Origin: Dehalococcoidia bacterium | GTDB lineage: Bacteria > Chloroflexota > Dehalococcoidia > Dehalococcoidales > Fen-1064 | DNA length: 5,549 nucleotides | Assembly (NCBI GenBank): GCA_030691775.1 | Contig: JAUYDN010000259.1 | Coordinates: 1 to 5,549 of the forward strand | Direction of reading: 5' to 3' | Shown: piece by piece, positions 1-5,543 of the stretch | Layout of the letters: every line of letters begins with the position of its first letter | Numbering within the stretch: position 1 is the stretch's first letter | Notes under the pieces: model-generated | Told to the model about the DNA's origin: nothing | The model's input: only the letters and a program-made list of their open reading frames with translations | Databases searched by the model: none | Program-made: the position numbers and the translations under genes

Positions 1-69
1 GTCTACGAACTCCGTCTGCGTGACATTGCGGGTGTGCCGGAGCGGGTGTTGACGTGGAAAATCAACTGA
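1..69 (+). CDS. C-terminal end of an unidentified protein (partial)
   Basis: An open frame enters from the left edge and ends at TGA 67-69. It encodes 22 residues, VYELRLRDIAGVPERVLTWK plus IN. The alternation of hydrophobic and polar residues suggests the last beta strands of a domain, but too little remains to name a family. Its end overlaps the start of the next gene by 16 bases in a different frame, which suggests the two are translated together and may share a function. The frame could be chance at this length; the overlap and the charged, protein-like composition favour a real gene end. Confidence 0.55.
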   Translation, partial: VYELRLRDIAGVPERVLTWKIN

Positions 70-626
70 CCGCCCCCGCCCACCCAACCATCCCCATCCG
101 TAAAAACGTTCTCATCGGCTCCGTGGCGGGAATTGCTCTACTGCTCTTTTACGGCGGGCTATTGAGCGCACTCCAGGGACCGGCACACGCGCTCCAGGAA
201 GCCATCCGCCTCTGGTACTGGCTCGTGTTGCTTGCCACCGGTTTCGGCATCCAGATTGGCTTATATTCTTTTATTCGTGATACCTTAAAACAGCGCCGCA
301 AGGCGGCAACGGCAAGTTCCGTGGTTTCCGGCGGCATCTCCGCTGGTGCGATGGTCGCTTGCTGTGCGCACCACCTGGCGGATATCGCCCCGCTGTTGGG
401 GTTGGTGGCAGTCACCTCGTTCTTTACCGGCTACCAGACCATTTTTATGCTCACCGGGGTGCTAACGAACGCGGTCGGAATTCTTATCCAGTTGGAAACG
501 ATACAGCGGCACGGTCTCTGTCTGCGTGTGTCCGGGCTCAGATGGGATATCCGGCAGGTGAGGAACATGGCAATCATCATTGCGGCGGTAGTGGTGCTGA
601 CGGCTGTGCTGGTCAAAGTGTTTTAG
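54..626 (+). CDS. Integral membrane protein with CCAHH motif, function unknown
   Basis: A 190-residue polytopic membrane protein. Hydrophobic segments lie at about residues 20-40, 53-74, 94-124 (probably a helix pair or long helix), 128-148 and 171-189, with positively charged stretches between (75-83, 152-170). The third segment contains M-V-A-C-C-A-H-H at 100-107, followed by D110 and P113-L-L-G; adjacent cysteines and histidines in a membrane span suggest metal or heme handling. The CC...P..LG layout is reminiscent of MerT-type metal transporters, but I cannot claim homology. The start is GTG 54, because there is no in-frame ATG before residue 100 and starting there would delete the first two membrane spans. 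A weak GGAG (39-42) lies 11 bases upstream. The start is inside the end of the preceding gene, so translational coupling is likely. It runs convergently to the cytochrome c maturation operon and is not part of it. The gene is likely real; its function is open. Confidence 0.85.
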   Translation: MENQLTAPAHPTIPIRKNVLIGSVAGIALLLFYGGLLSALQGPAHALQEAIRLWYWLVLLATGFGIQIGLYSFIRDTLKQRRKAATASSVVSGGISAGAMVACCAHHLADIAPLLGLVAVTSFFTGYQTIFMLTGVLTNAVGILIQLETIQRHGLCLRVSGLRWDIRQVRNMAIIIAAVVVLTAVLVKVF

Positions 627-831
627 CCGGAGATTCCAAAAGCGCAGATGGCTTACGATTTCCCTTTTTAACCAGTTCGCTGTTATTACGCAGAGCATTA
701 AGTAGATTACATCTTGTAGGGGGGGTAGTCCGGTTTCAAGGGGTGTCGGCTTTCAGATTTCGAGAGGACGTAACCCACCACAAATCGTCTTATGCAAACA
801 TGTTTATGCTCTGAGTAGTATATAAACCACT
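627..831. other. Convergent intergenic region without a gene
   Basis: About 205 bases between the end of the + strand membrane protein gene and the IS remnant on the - strand. I see no convincing coding frame, tRNA or strong terminator hairpin. Visible structure is limited to a run of seven G at 719-725, a T run at 664-668 without a stable stem before it, a 10-base palindrome AAACATGTTT at 796-805, and an imperfect inverted repeat (10 of 11 bases) pairing 691-701 with 803-813. The part next to the OrfA remnant may be flanking DNA joined to the element by a deletion. Confidence 0.5.
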
Positions 832-1050
832 TCAAGAAACTTCGTGTTGCCCAATCCTGTCCTTCAGTGCTGTTTCTCCGGCGGGCCCATTCGAGAATTT
901 ACCATGGGCGTACCGTCTCTTCCAGTGATTCAACAGACCTACGGAGATATTATGCCGGCGGCAGAGTTGTACCGTACGACTTTCGCCATTCAACAACTCT
1001 TCTACCACCTGGCGTTTGAACTCCATGCTGAACACTCTCTGGTTTTTCAT
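832..1050 (-). pseudogene. Truncated IS3-family transposase OrfA (HTH) remnant
   Basis: A 72-residue reading frame whose first 60 or so residues look like the N-terminus of IS3-family OrfA (transposase 8, Pfam Transposase_8 type). It begins MKNQRVFSMEFKRQVVEELL and has the helix-turn-helix pattern around LCRRHNISVGLLNHWKRRY (residues 30-48). It breaks off at ALKDRIGQHEVS, where a full OrfA would continue into a leucine-zipper-like helix of the type LE.....L..EN.FLKK. No OrfB (DDE integrase) reading frame follows on the - strand before 627, and no terminal inverted repeats are evident. The start codon lies only 24 bases after the stop of the last operon gene, too little room for a normal IS left end. 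Thus both ends of the element seem lost. It could still be transcribed by read-through, and a solo DNA-binding protein cannot be excluded, but a dead remnant is the simplest reading. Confidence 0.75.
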
Positions 1051-1074
1051 GGCATTCGTAACCAGGAAAATGTG

Positions 1075-2247
1075 TTATCTGTTCGCGCCTGCCCCACGGG
1101 AAGCCTGCATCAAACGCACCAGGCGCTCCATCTTCACCGCCCGCTCCGCCTGGTACGCATCCTCTGCCAGTCTACCTTCCGCGTACCTGTCGTCGAGGGC
1201 GGCGATTTCCACCAGCAAGGCATGTTTTTCGGTTTCAACGTTAATGCGGGTCTGGACAGTCGCCTTGACCGGCGTCCGCCGCCTGATAAAAATGCCCACC
1301 GCAGAAATAGCTACGAGTCCCAGCCCACCCCATATCAACAGGCGAGAGGTGCGGTTACCGGCAGGACGCGGTAAATTACCCAACACGATATTTAATACCT
1401 CTCCAGCCGCGAGGTTTTCCAGTGAATAATGGTTGTAGACCGTACCTTCGATGTTGAGAGGTTCCCCGGCGACAAGCCGTTCGTTGTTTACGGTGATACC
1501 GGCGCTCTGAACAAGCACATCGACCTGGGTGACTGGATAGGCGAACTTCTGGTTGAGAGTGTACGTCGTGGATTTTAGAGGGATTTTATAAGTATAAGCC
1601 GCCTGCCGGCTACCTGGCATCACTGCCATTGTGTCGCTGAACCCACCCTGGCTGGGGTAAACACAGCAAGACATCAGGTCCATCTCGTATGTCGATTCAG
1701 TGGCACCGTCCGGGACAAAGAACTTCAAGGTCTCTTTCTTATCCTCCGCAATTACTTTTGAACCAACATAGGTCAGATTATCCGGATTGTTCACAGCCGC
1801 ATAGGTTTTGATGAGGAGACCGGCCGGGTCGGGATAAATGATAATGTGCGCGTTTTCGATAACCAGCGCTGCGTCGCTTTTTGTAGAATCATAAACGGTT
1901 ATCGAAACGGCCTGGACCTTACCGCTTGCAAAATCGATAACCTCGCTCTGGTAATCGGCGTCCTGGTAGTTTACCGTAACCTGGTAGGTATACCCCGACC
2001 CGATGGTCAGTCCATCGATGGAAAAAAGCCCTTTGGAGTCAGTGCGCACTGCCTTTGACGTAATCTCGTTTCCGTTCAGCGTGGTCTTAACGAGAACTTC
2101 CTGGTTGGTAACGGCAGAGTCGGTGGTCTGGTTATAGACACTGCCCTGGATTGTCCCCGTTTCTGGCGCGGCCAGAGCCGGTGCGCCGGTAGCTATAGCT
2201 AACAAAACCATGATAATAAGGATGAACCTGGAAATAAACCTTGACAT
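1075..2247 (-). CDS. Secreted, membrane-anchored carboxypeptidase-regulatory-like protein in ccm operon
   Basis: A 390-residue protein. Residues 1-27 form a signal peptide (MSRF..R then a hydrophobic core, cleavage near ALA-AP). Residues 32-115 resemble a carboxypeptidase-regulatory-like (CNA-B/transthyretin-like) beta fold: G-x-I-x-G-x-V-Y-N at the start, then a D-x-x-G-x-F-x-I-x-G-L turn at 70-80. Residues 125-290 form a second, probably beta-rich, extracytoplasmic domain with a CC pair at 194-195. A membrane helix at about 303-321 ends in RRR, followed by a cytosolic charged helical tail (338-382) with the pattern LL.EIAALDDRYAEGRL. The reading frame is open for 39 more codons upstream, but those overlap the preceding gene and encode no signal peptide. 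ATG 2247 has a strong GGGGGGAG four bases away and gives a perfect signal peptide, so I chose it. It is last in the operon, 13 bases after the zinc-ribbon gene. Role in cytochrome c maturation is inferred from position and from the tail, which resembles the N-terminal helices of the preceding protein. Confidence 0.87.
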   Translation of the reverse strand: MSRFISRFILIIMVLLAIATGAPALAAPETGTIQGSVYNQTTDSAVTNQEVLVKTTLNGNEITSKAVRTDSKGLFSIDGLTIGSGYTYQVTVNYQDADYQSEVIDFASGKVQAVSITVYDSTKSDAALVIENAHIIIYPDPAGLLIKTYAAVNNPDNLTYVGSKVIAEDKKETLKFFVPDGATESTYEMDLMSCCVYPSQGGFSDTMAVMPGSRQAAYTYKIPLKSTTYTLNQKFAYPVTQVDVLVQSAGITVNNERLVAGEPLNIEGTVYNHYSLENLAAGEVLNIVLGNLPRPAGNRTSRLLIWGGLGLVAISAVGIFIRRRTPVKATVQTRINVETEKHALLVEIAALDDRYAEGRLAEDAYQAERAVKMERLVRLMQASRGAGANR

Positions 2248-2251
2248 TTGT

Positions 2252-2259
2252 CTCCCCCC
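2252..2259 (-). promoter_or_regulatory. Ribosome binding site that fixes the downstream start at 2247
   Basis: On the - strand GGGGGGAG is followed by four bases (ACAA) and ATG 2247. It sits in the 13-base gap between the TAA of the zinc-ribbon gene (2261-2263) and this ATG. It supports the signal-peptide start over the longer open frame beginning at 2364. Confidence 0.7.
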
Positions 2260-2260
2260 G

Positions 2261-2821
2261 TTATTCAAGTTTTCCGCCACATTGTGCGCAGAACCGGTCG
2301 CCTTCCCGGCTACGACCGCCGCACTGGGTACAAAAGGGACCACGGATTGCAGGCTGGACGCCACCGCTCACTTTATTGCTGAGTGCGACCGCAGGCGTTT
2401 TGACGCGGCGCAGTTGGCTGATTTCTTTCTCAATCTCGGAAGAAAGGCCATTCCTGTTGGTTTTCGGCGTCGTATATTTACCGGCCGTGCTTTTATGTCT
2501 CATCTGCTGTACCTCCTGCTCGATACGGGCGTGCAAATCGACTACCGTCTCTTGCTCCTCGTCCATGTTTTTCAGAATGGAAACTGCTTTGCTCTTATAC
2601 CTGGATTCCAGGTGTTTGTAATCTTCATCGGACAGGAGACCGGCGTTACGGTCAAATTCGAGCTCTTTAATCATCGAATAGGTGATGTCTCTTTTTGAAA
2701 GCAGTTCCGTCAGATATCCATCCTCTTTTGTGGATATTTTTGCTGTCCGCCGTAAGACCAGCGGATAGCCGATGAAGGCAAAAGTCGCCAGCAACAATAG
2801 CATGCTTACCAGGTCGCTCAT
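2261..2821 (-). CDS. CcmI-like membrane-anchored protein with C-terminal zinc ribbon
   Basis: A 186-residue protein. An N-terminal membrane helix spans about residues 5-23 (ending LVLRR). It is followed by a charged helical hairpin at about 36-110 with the sequence pattern ELL..RD..Y..IKELEFDRNAGLLSDEDY, which resembles the segment after the first helix of CcmI/CycH proteins. Next is a basic, probably flexible linker (108-160), then a zinc ribbon with C164-x2-C167-x10-C178-x2-C181 (CTQCGG...CAQCGG). It lacks the TPR domain of proteobacterial CcmI. The helix orientation would place the ribbon in the cytoplasm by the positive-inside rule (inference). It starts at ATG 2821 within the ATGA overlap with ccmH, with AAGGGG five bases upstream. 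Position between ccmH and the surface protein suggests an accessory role in cytochrome c maturation, such as complex assembly. The name CcmI is not certain, because the homology visible is short. Confidence 0.85.
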   Translation of the reverse strand: MSDLVSMLLLLATFAFIGYPLVLRRTAKISTKEDGYLTELLSKRDITYSMIKELEFDRNAGLLSDEDYKHLESRYKSKAVSILKNMDEEQETVVDLHARIEQEVQQMRHKSTAGKYTTPKTNRNGLSSEIEKEISQLRRVKTPAVALSNKVSGGVQPAIRGPFCTQCGGRSREGDRFCAQCGGKLE

Positions 2822-3312
2822 CTGAACCCCTTCTCTGGAAAATCCTTTAGTTCTTTTTCAACGCGATACCAGTATGCGTCATCTGGTTTTACCTCTACCT
2901 TTGATTCCTGGTGTTGCCCGCTTCTAAGCCATTTCTTTATCGCCAGATAGACAACGATTCCGCCCAGGATAATGGCGGCGAATGGCGTAATCCAGGCGGT
3001 GAGGTTGAATCCTTTCTTCGTCGGCGATGCCAGCACTTTCTCACCGTACTGGTTGGCGAAGAACTGGACAATCTGGTCGGCGGTCTGTCCCTGCGCGATT
3101 CCCTGTTTCACCAGTCCGAGCATCGTTTCCCGCGAGGTGCATTCGGCATGGGTGCAGTTGTTCAGCACGCTGGTGCAACCGCACTGGCAGACCAACTGGG
3201 TAGCGACTTCATCCACCGTGGGTGGCGGACCAGCCTGCACTGTGCCCGGAGAAAACAGGGACAGCGCCAGTACCACAACCAGAGCAAAACCCCGCACGAA
3301 TATAGTTTTCAT
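2818..3312 (-). CDS. ccmH: Cytochrome c maturation protein CcmH (CcmH/CycL/NrfF family)
   Basis: A 164-residue protein of the CcmH/CycL/NrfF family, which reduces or holds the CXXCH thiols of apocytochrome c for heme attachment by CcmF. Residues 1-27 are a signal peptide (MKTIFVRG, hydrophobic core, VQA-GPP). The conserved three-helix domain follows: the active-site region is Q-L-V-C42-Q-C44-G-C46, then C53-T-H55-x2-C58, and the family's downstream helices contain V.QGIAQGQTADQIVQFF..QYGEKVLA (68-95). A membrane helix at about 105-126 is followed by a cytosolic tail rich in charged residues (140-164). The classical E. coli motif is LRCxxC; this cluster with extra cysteines and a histidine is a variant. 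It starts at ATG 3312, in a 4-base ATGA overlap with ccmF, with GGGGAG upstream. Length is near that of other single-domain CcmH proteins. No ccmG lies between ccmF and ccmH. Confidence 0.95.
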   Translation of the reverse strand: MKTIFVRGFALVVVLALSLFSPGTVQAGPPPTVDEVATQLVCQCGCTSVLNNCTHAECTSRETMLGLVKQGIAQGQTADQIVQFFANQYGEKVLASPTKKGFNLTAWITPFAAIILGGIVVYLAIKKWLRSGQHQESKVEVKPDDAYWYRVEKELKDFPEKGFR

Positions 3313-5309
3313 TCTCTCCCCACCACCTGCGCCCCGGCTGGTACCCGCCGTGCCACCGGAATACTCACCGGAACCCTTGATTTTTCAGGCCACCACGCAA
3401 ATAACGCGCCGAGGGTCAGTATTACACCCCCGAACCATATCCAGTTCACCAGCGGGTTAGACATGACCTTGAAAGAAACAGAGCCGGTCTCATCCCAGCC
3501 TATAAGGATGACATACAGGTCATCGGTGAAGGTGTTACGCACCGCGGGAACGGTCGCCGGCGAATCGTGCTTACGGTGGTAATATTTTAGCGGGAGAATC
3601 TGCCCGATGAGAACATTGTCCTTACGCACGTCGAGAGTCGCCATGAACTGGACCTTCTCCACCGTCTCTATCTGGTCGAACGCCTGGAACGTCAGCGTAT
3701 AGTTCTTGACGGTGATGGATTCTCCTTTAACCAGTGCGGCTTCTTTAGAAGCGCCAAAAGCCGTGGAACCGATAACTCCAAAGGCGAAAATAACAATACC
3801 GATGTGAACGATATAGCCGCCATACCGCGGCCGGTTCGCCAGCAACAGGTTGTTAAAAGCCTTGAGAACATTCTCCTTTTTTGCCTTGTTACGGCTCAAT
3901 GTTCCTCTTACCCATTCCGATAAAATAGTCGCCAAGACGAAGATAGACGCCCAGAGCCCGATGAGCGCCAGCCACTGCCGGACGCCAATGATGAACAGGA
4001 CAATGGCAAAAGCGAAGGAAAAAATAAAGGGCCAGAGGAAATTATGAACGAGGTTCTTCGCCGAAGCCCGACGCCAGCCGATGAGCGTACAGAGACCGGT
4101 AAGCACGATGATAGCGAGGAATATCGGCGCCATGACCTGGTTATAGAAAGGCGGTCCCACGGTGATTTTCACGCCGCGTACTGCCTCGGAGATAAGTGGA
4201 AAGACCGTGCCCAGGAAAACGGCGAAAGCGCTACCTACCAGCAACAGGTTATTGAACAAAAAGGTGCTCTCCCGCGAGACCATCGATTCTATTTCGCTTT
4301 CGGACTTGAGCTCCTGGTTACGATAGCGCAACAGCCCGAAAGACACAAACAAGATTAATCCCATAAAGACGATGAAGAATGGTCCGAGGGCACTCTCCGC
4401 GAAACTGTGCACCGAAGCTAGCACACCACTGCGCGTCAGGAACGTGCCAAAAATACTTAACACAAAGCTGAGGATGACCAGCACGATATTCCAGCGCTTG
4501 AGAATGCCCCGCCGTCTCTGCATCATAATGGAGTGCATAAAAGCTGTCCCCACCAGGAATGGGAGCAAGCCCGCATTTTCCACCGGGTCCCATGCCCAGT
4601 AACCGCCCCACCCCAGCACGTAGTATGCCCACCATGCGCCGGCAAGGTTACCGATGGTCAGCATCAGCCAGGCAATAATCGTCCAGCGGCGGCTCATTAT
4701 TACCCACTCATCACCCAGTTTGCCGGTAATCAGCGCCGCCATAGCCAGAGCAAACGGAATGGTAAAGCCTATGTATCCGATAAGCTGGGTGGGGGGATGC
4801 AGGAACATACCCGGGTTTTGCAGGAGCGGATTCAGCCCGTTGCCGTCCGGCGGCACGTATGGAAGTGTTTTAAAGGGATTGGAAATAGAAAGCAGGAGAA
4901 TCAAGAAGAATATCTGGGTTGCCATGGTGACGGCGGCCGCGACCGGGACCAGTTCCTTGCCGATATCCCGTTTCTGCACGACCAGGACGACCGCGAAGAT
5001 GGATAGCACCCATGCCCAGAACAACAGGGAGCCACTACCGCCTGCCCAGACCGCGCTCAGCGTGTAGAAAAGGGAAAGACTTGCATCTGTATACGATGCC
5101 ACGTATTCGAGCCGGAAGTCGCGTGTCACCAGCGCCAGCAATAAGATAGATACGGCGGCAGAAAGCAGTCCGCAGACAGCGATGACACTGTTACGCGCGC
5201 TCAACAACAGGTTGTCCTGTTTCTGCTTCGTACCGAGAATATAGGCGAATATCGAGTAGACAGAGGCGGCAAGTGCAATGGCTATAGCGATGTAGCCGGC
5301 ATCAGGCAT
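3309..5309 (-). CDS. ccmF: Heme lyase CcmF (cytochrome c-type biogenesis)
   Basis: A 666-residue polytopic membrane protein, full length for CcmF/NrfE (about 650 residues). It takes heme from holo-CcmE and, with CcmH, attaches it to apocytochrome c on the outer face of the cytoplasmic membrane. The tryptophan-rich heme-handling WWD segment is WGGYWAWDPVENA at 234-246. The four conserved histidines known from E. coli (H173, H261, H303, H491) correspond to H171 (in FLHPPTQLIGYIG), H259 (AFMHSI), H301 (in TRSGVLASVHSFAESALG) and H502 (GGYIVHIG). About 14-15 membrane helices are spread over residues 3-515 and one at about 620-640, with a periplasmic beta-rich domain at about 520-615 before the last helix. 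The start ATG 5309 has AAGGAG four bases upstream. It is the first gene of the visible operon; the next gene overlaps by ATGA, so expression of the heme lyase parts is coupled. No missing key residue was seen. Confidence 0.97.
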   Translation of the reverse strand: MPDAGYIAIAIALAASVYSIFAYILGTKQKQDNLLLSARNSVIAVCGLLSAAVSILLLALVTRDFRLEYVASYTDASLSLFYTLSAVWAGGSGSLLFWAWVLSIFAVVLVVQKRDIGKELVPVAAAVTMATQIFFLILLLSISNPFKTLPYVPPDGNGLNPLLQNPGMFLHPPTQLIGYIGFTIPFALAMAALITGKLGDEWVIMSRRWTIIAWLMLTIGNLAGAWWAYYVLGWGGYWAWDPVENAGLLPFLVGTAFMHSIMMQRRRGILKRWNIVLVILSFVLSIFGTFLTRSGVLASVHSFAESALGPFFIVFMGLILFVSFGLLRYRNQELKSESEIESMVSRESTFLFNNLLLVGSAFAVFLGTVFPLISEAVRGVKITVGPPFYNQVMAPIFLAIIVLTGLCTLIGWRRASAKNLVHNFLWPFIFSFAFAIVLFIIGVRQWLALIGLWASIFVLATILSEWVRGTLSRNKAKKENVLKAFNNLLLANRPRYGGYIVHIGIVIFAFGVIGSTAFGASKEAALVKGESITVKNYTLTFQAFDQIETVEKVQFMATLDVRKDNVLIGQILPLKYYHRKHDSPATVPAVRNTFTDDLYVILIGWDETGSVSFKVMSNPLVNWIWFGGVILTLGALFAWWPEKSRVPVSIPVARRVPAGAQVVGRE

Positions 5310-5485
5310 ATTTCTCCTTTGTCGTGCTGAGTTACATTGTTATCTTGAATTCTTACGATGAGGTTCAACTTTCCCCGGTGGGTTAAGTTGACCATGAGTA
5401 ACGCTGTTCTAGTGGAGTGTCTCAATAACAGCTTTACAATTCTGAATAAAAGATGCCAGTTCTTACACAGCGCCTCATCCCCTTG
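5310..5485. other. Leader and upstream region of the ccm operon, no gene
   Basis: About 175 bases before ccmF without a convincing coding frame. The - strand ribosome binding site AAGGAG lies at 5314-5319. A dyad pairs TCAACTT (5365-5371) with AAGTTGA (5385-5391) across 13 bases. The interval 5402-5472 is AT-rich and is bounded by CGCTGT and ACAGCG. Confidence 0.5.
5339..5368 (-). promoter_or_regulatory. Candidate sigma-70-type promoter for the ccm operon
   Basis: Read on the - strand, TTGAAC (5368-5363) is followed after 18 bases by GATAAC (5344-5339), about 30 bases before ccmF's ATG. The -35 box is a close match (5 of 6) and the -10 box is poor (4 of 6). The distance to the start would leave a leader of roughly 20-25 bases holding the ribosome binding site. 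The match is weak and unsupported by comparison; an operon start further upstream is equally possible. Confidence 0.3.
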
Positions 5486-5507
5486 CCCCTTCTCCGCAGA
5501 GAAGGGG
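5486..5507. repeat. Perfect hairpin 1 of a GC-rich intergenic pair
   Basis: CCCCTTCTC (5486-5494), a four-base CGCA loop, and GAGAAGGGG (5499-5507) form a perfect 9-base-pair stem. On the + strand it is followed by AAGAACTATTTTG, so the T run is about ten bases away and it is not a classical terminator. With the second hairpin it looks like a dispersed intergenic repeat or a bidirectional transcription stop. Confidence 0.7.
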
Positions 5508-5517
5508 AAGAACTATT

Positions 5518-5543
5518 TTGAGAGGGGCTGACGCCCCTCTCAA
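5518..5543. repeat. Perfect hairpin 2 of a GC-rich intergenic pair
   Basis: TTGAGAGGGGC (5518-5528), a four-base TGAC loop, and GCCCCTCTCAA (5533-5543) form a perfect 11-base-pair stem. There is no T tail on the - strand (AAAATAGTT follows) and CTCCCT follows on the + strand. The sequence continues to the window edge, so the element may extend further. Its stem shares the motif GAG..GGGG with hairpin 1 but is not a copy. Confidence 0.75.

Noticed and set aside
719..770. Possible tRNA-like stretch (GTCCGGTTTCAAG)
   Set aside because: A GGTTTCAA-like arm is present by eye, but no acceptor, D or anticodon stems can be paired around it.
359..814. 151-codon open frame on the + strand in another frame of the membrane protein gene
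   Set aside because: Its first half is the frame-shifted shadow of the CCAHH protein and its second half covers the gene-free gap; no family resemblance.
844..1374. 176-codon open frame on the + strand
   Set aside because: It is antisense to the OrfA remnant and the surface protein and has no recognisable fold or good ribosome binding site.
2248..2364. N-terminal 39-codon extension of the carboxypeptidase-regulatory-like protein
   Set aside because: It overlaps the zinc-ribbon gene almost entirely, has no signal peptide, and the ATG at 2247 has a strong ribosome binding site and begins a clear signal peptide.
2210..2698. 162-codon open frame on the + strand
   Set aside because: It is antisense to the zinc-ribbon gene, whose cysteine pattern and operon overlap are convincing.
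2911..3582. 223-codon open frame on the + strand
   Set aside because: It lies opposite ccmH and the end of ccmF, which are unmistakable. Its translation is histidine-, serine- and arginine-rich with no domain, typical of an antisense shadow.
5518..5543. Rho-independent terminator call for hairpin 2
   Set aside because: The stem is strong, but neither strand has a T run directly after it, so I list it as a repeat instead.
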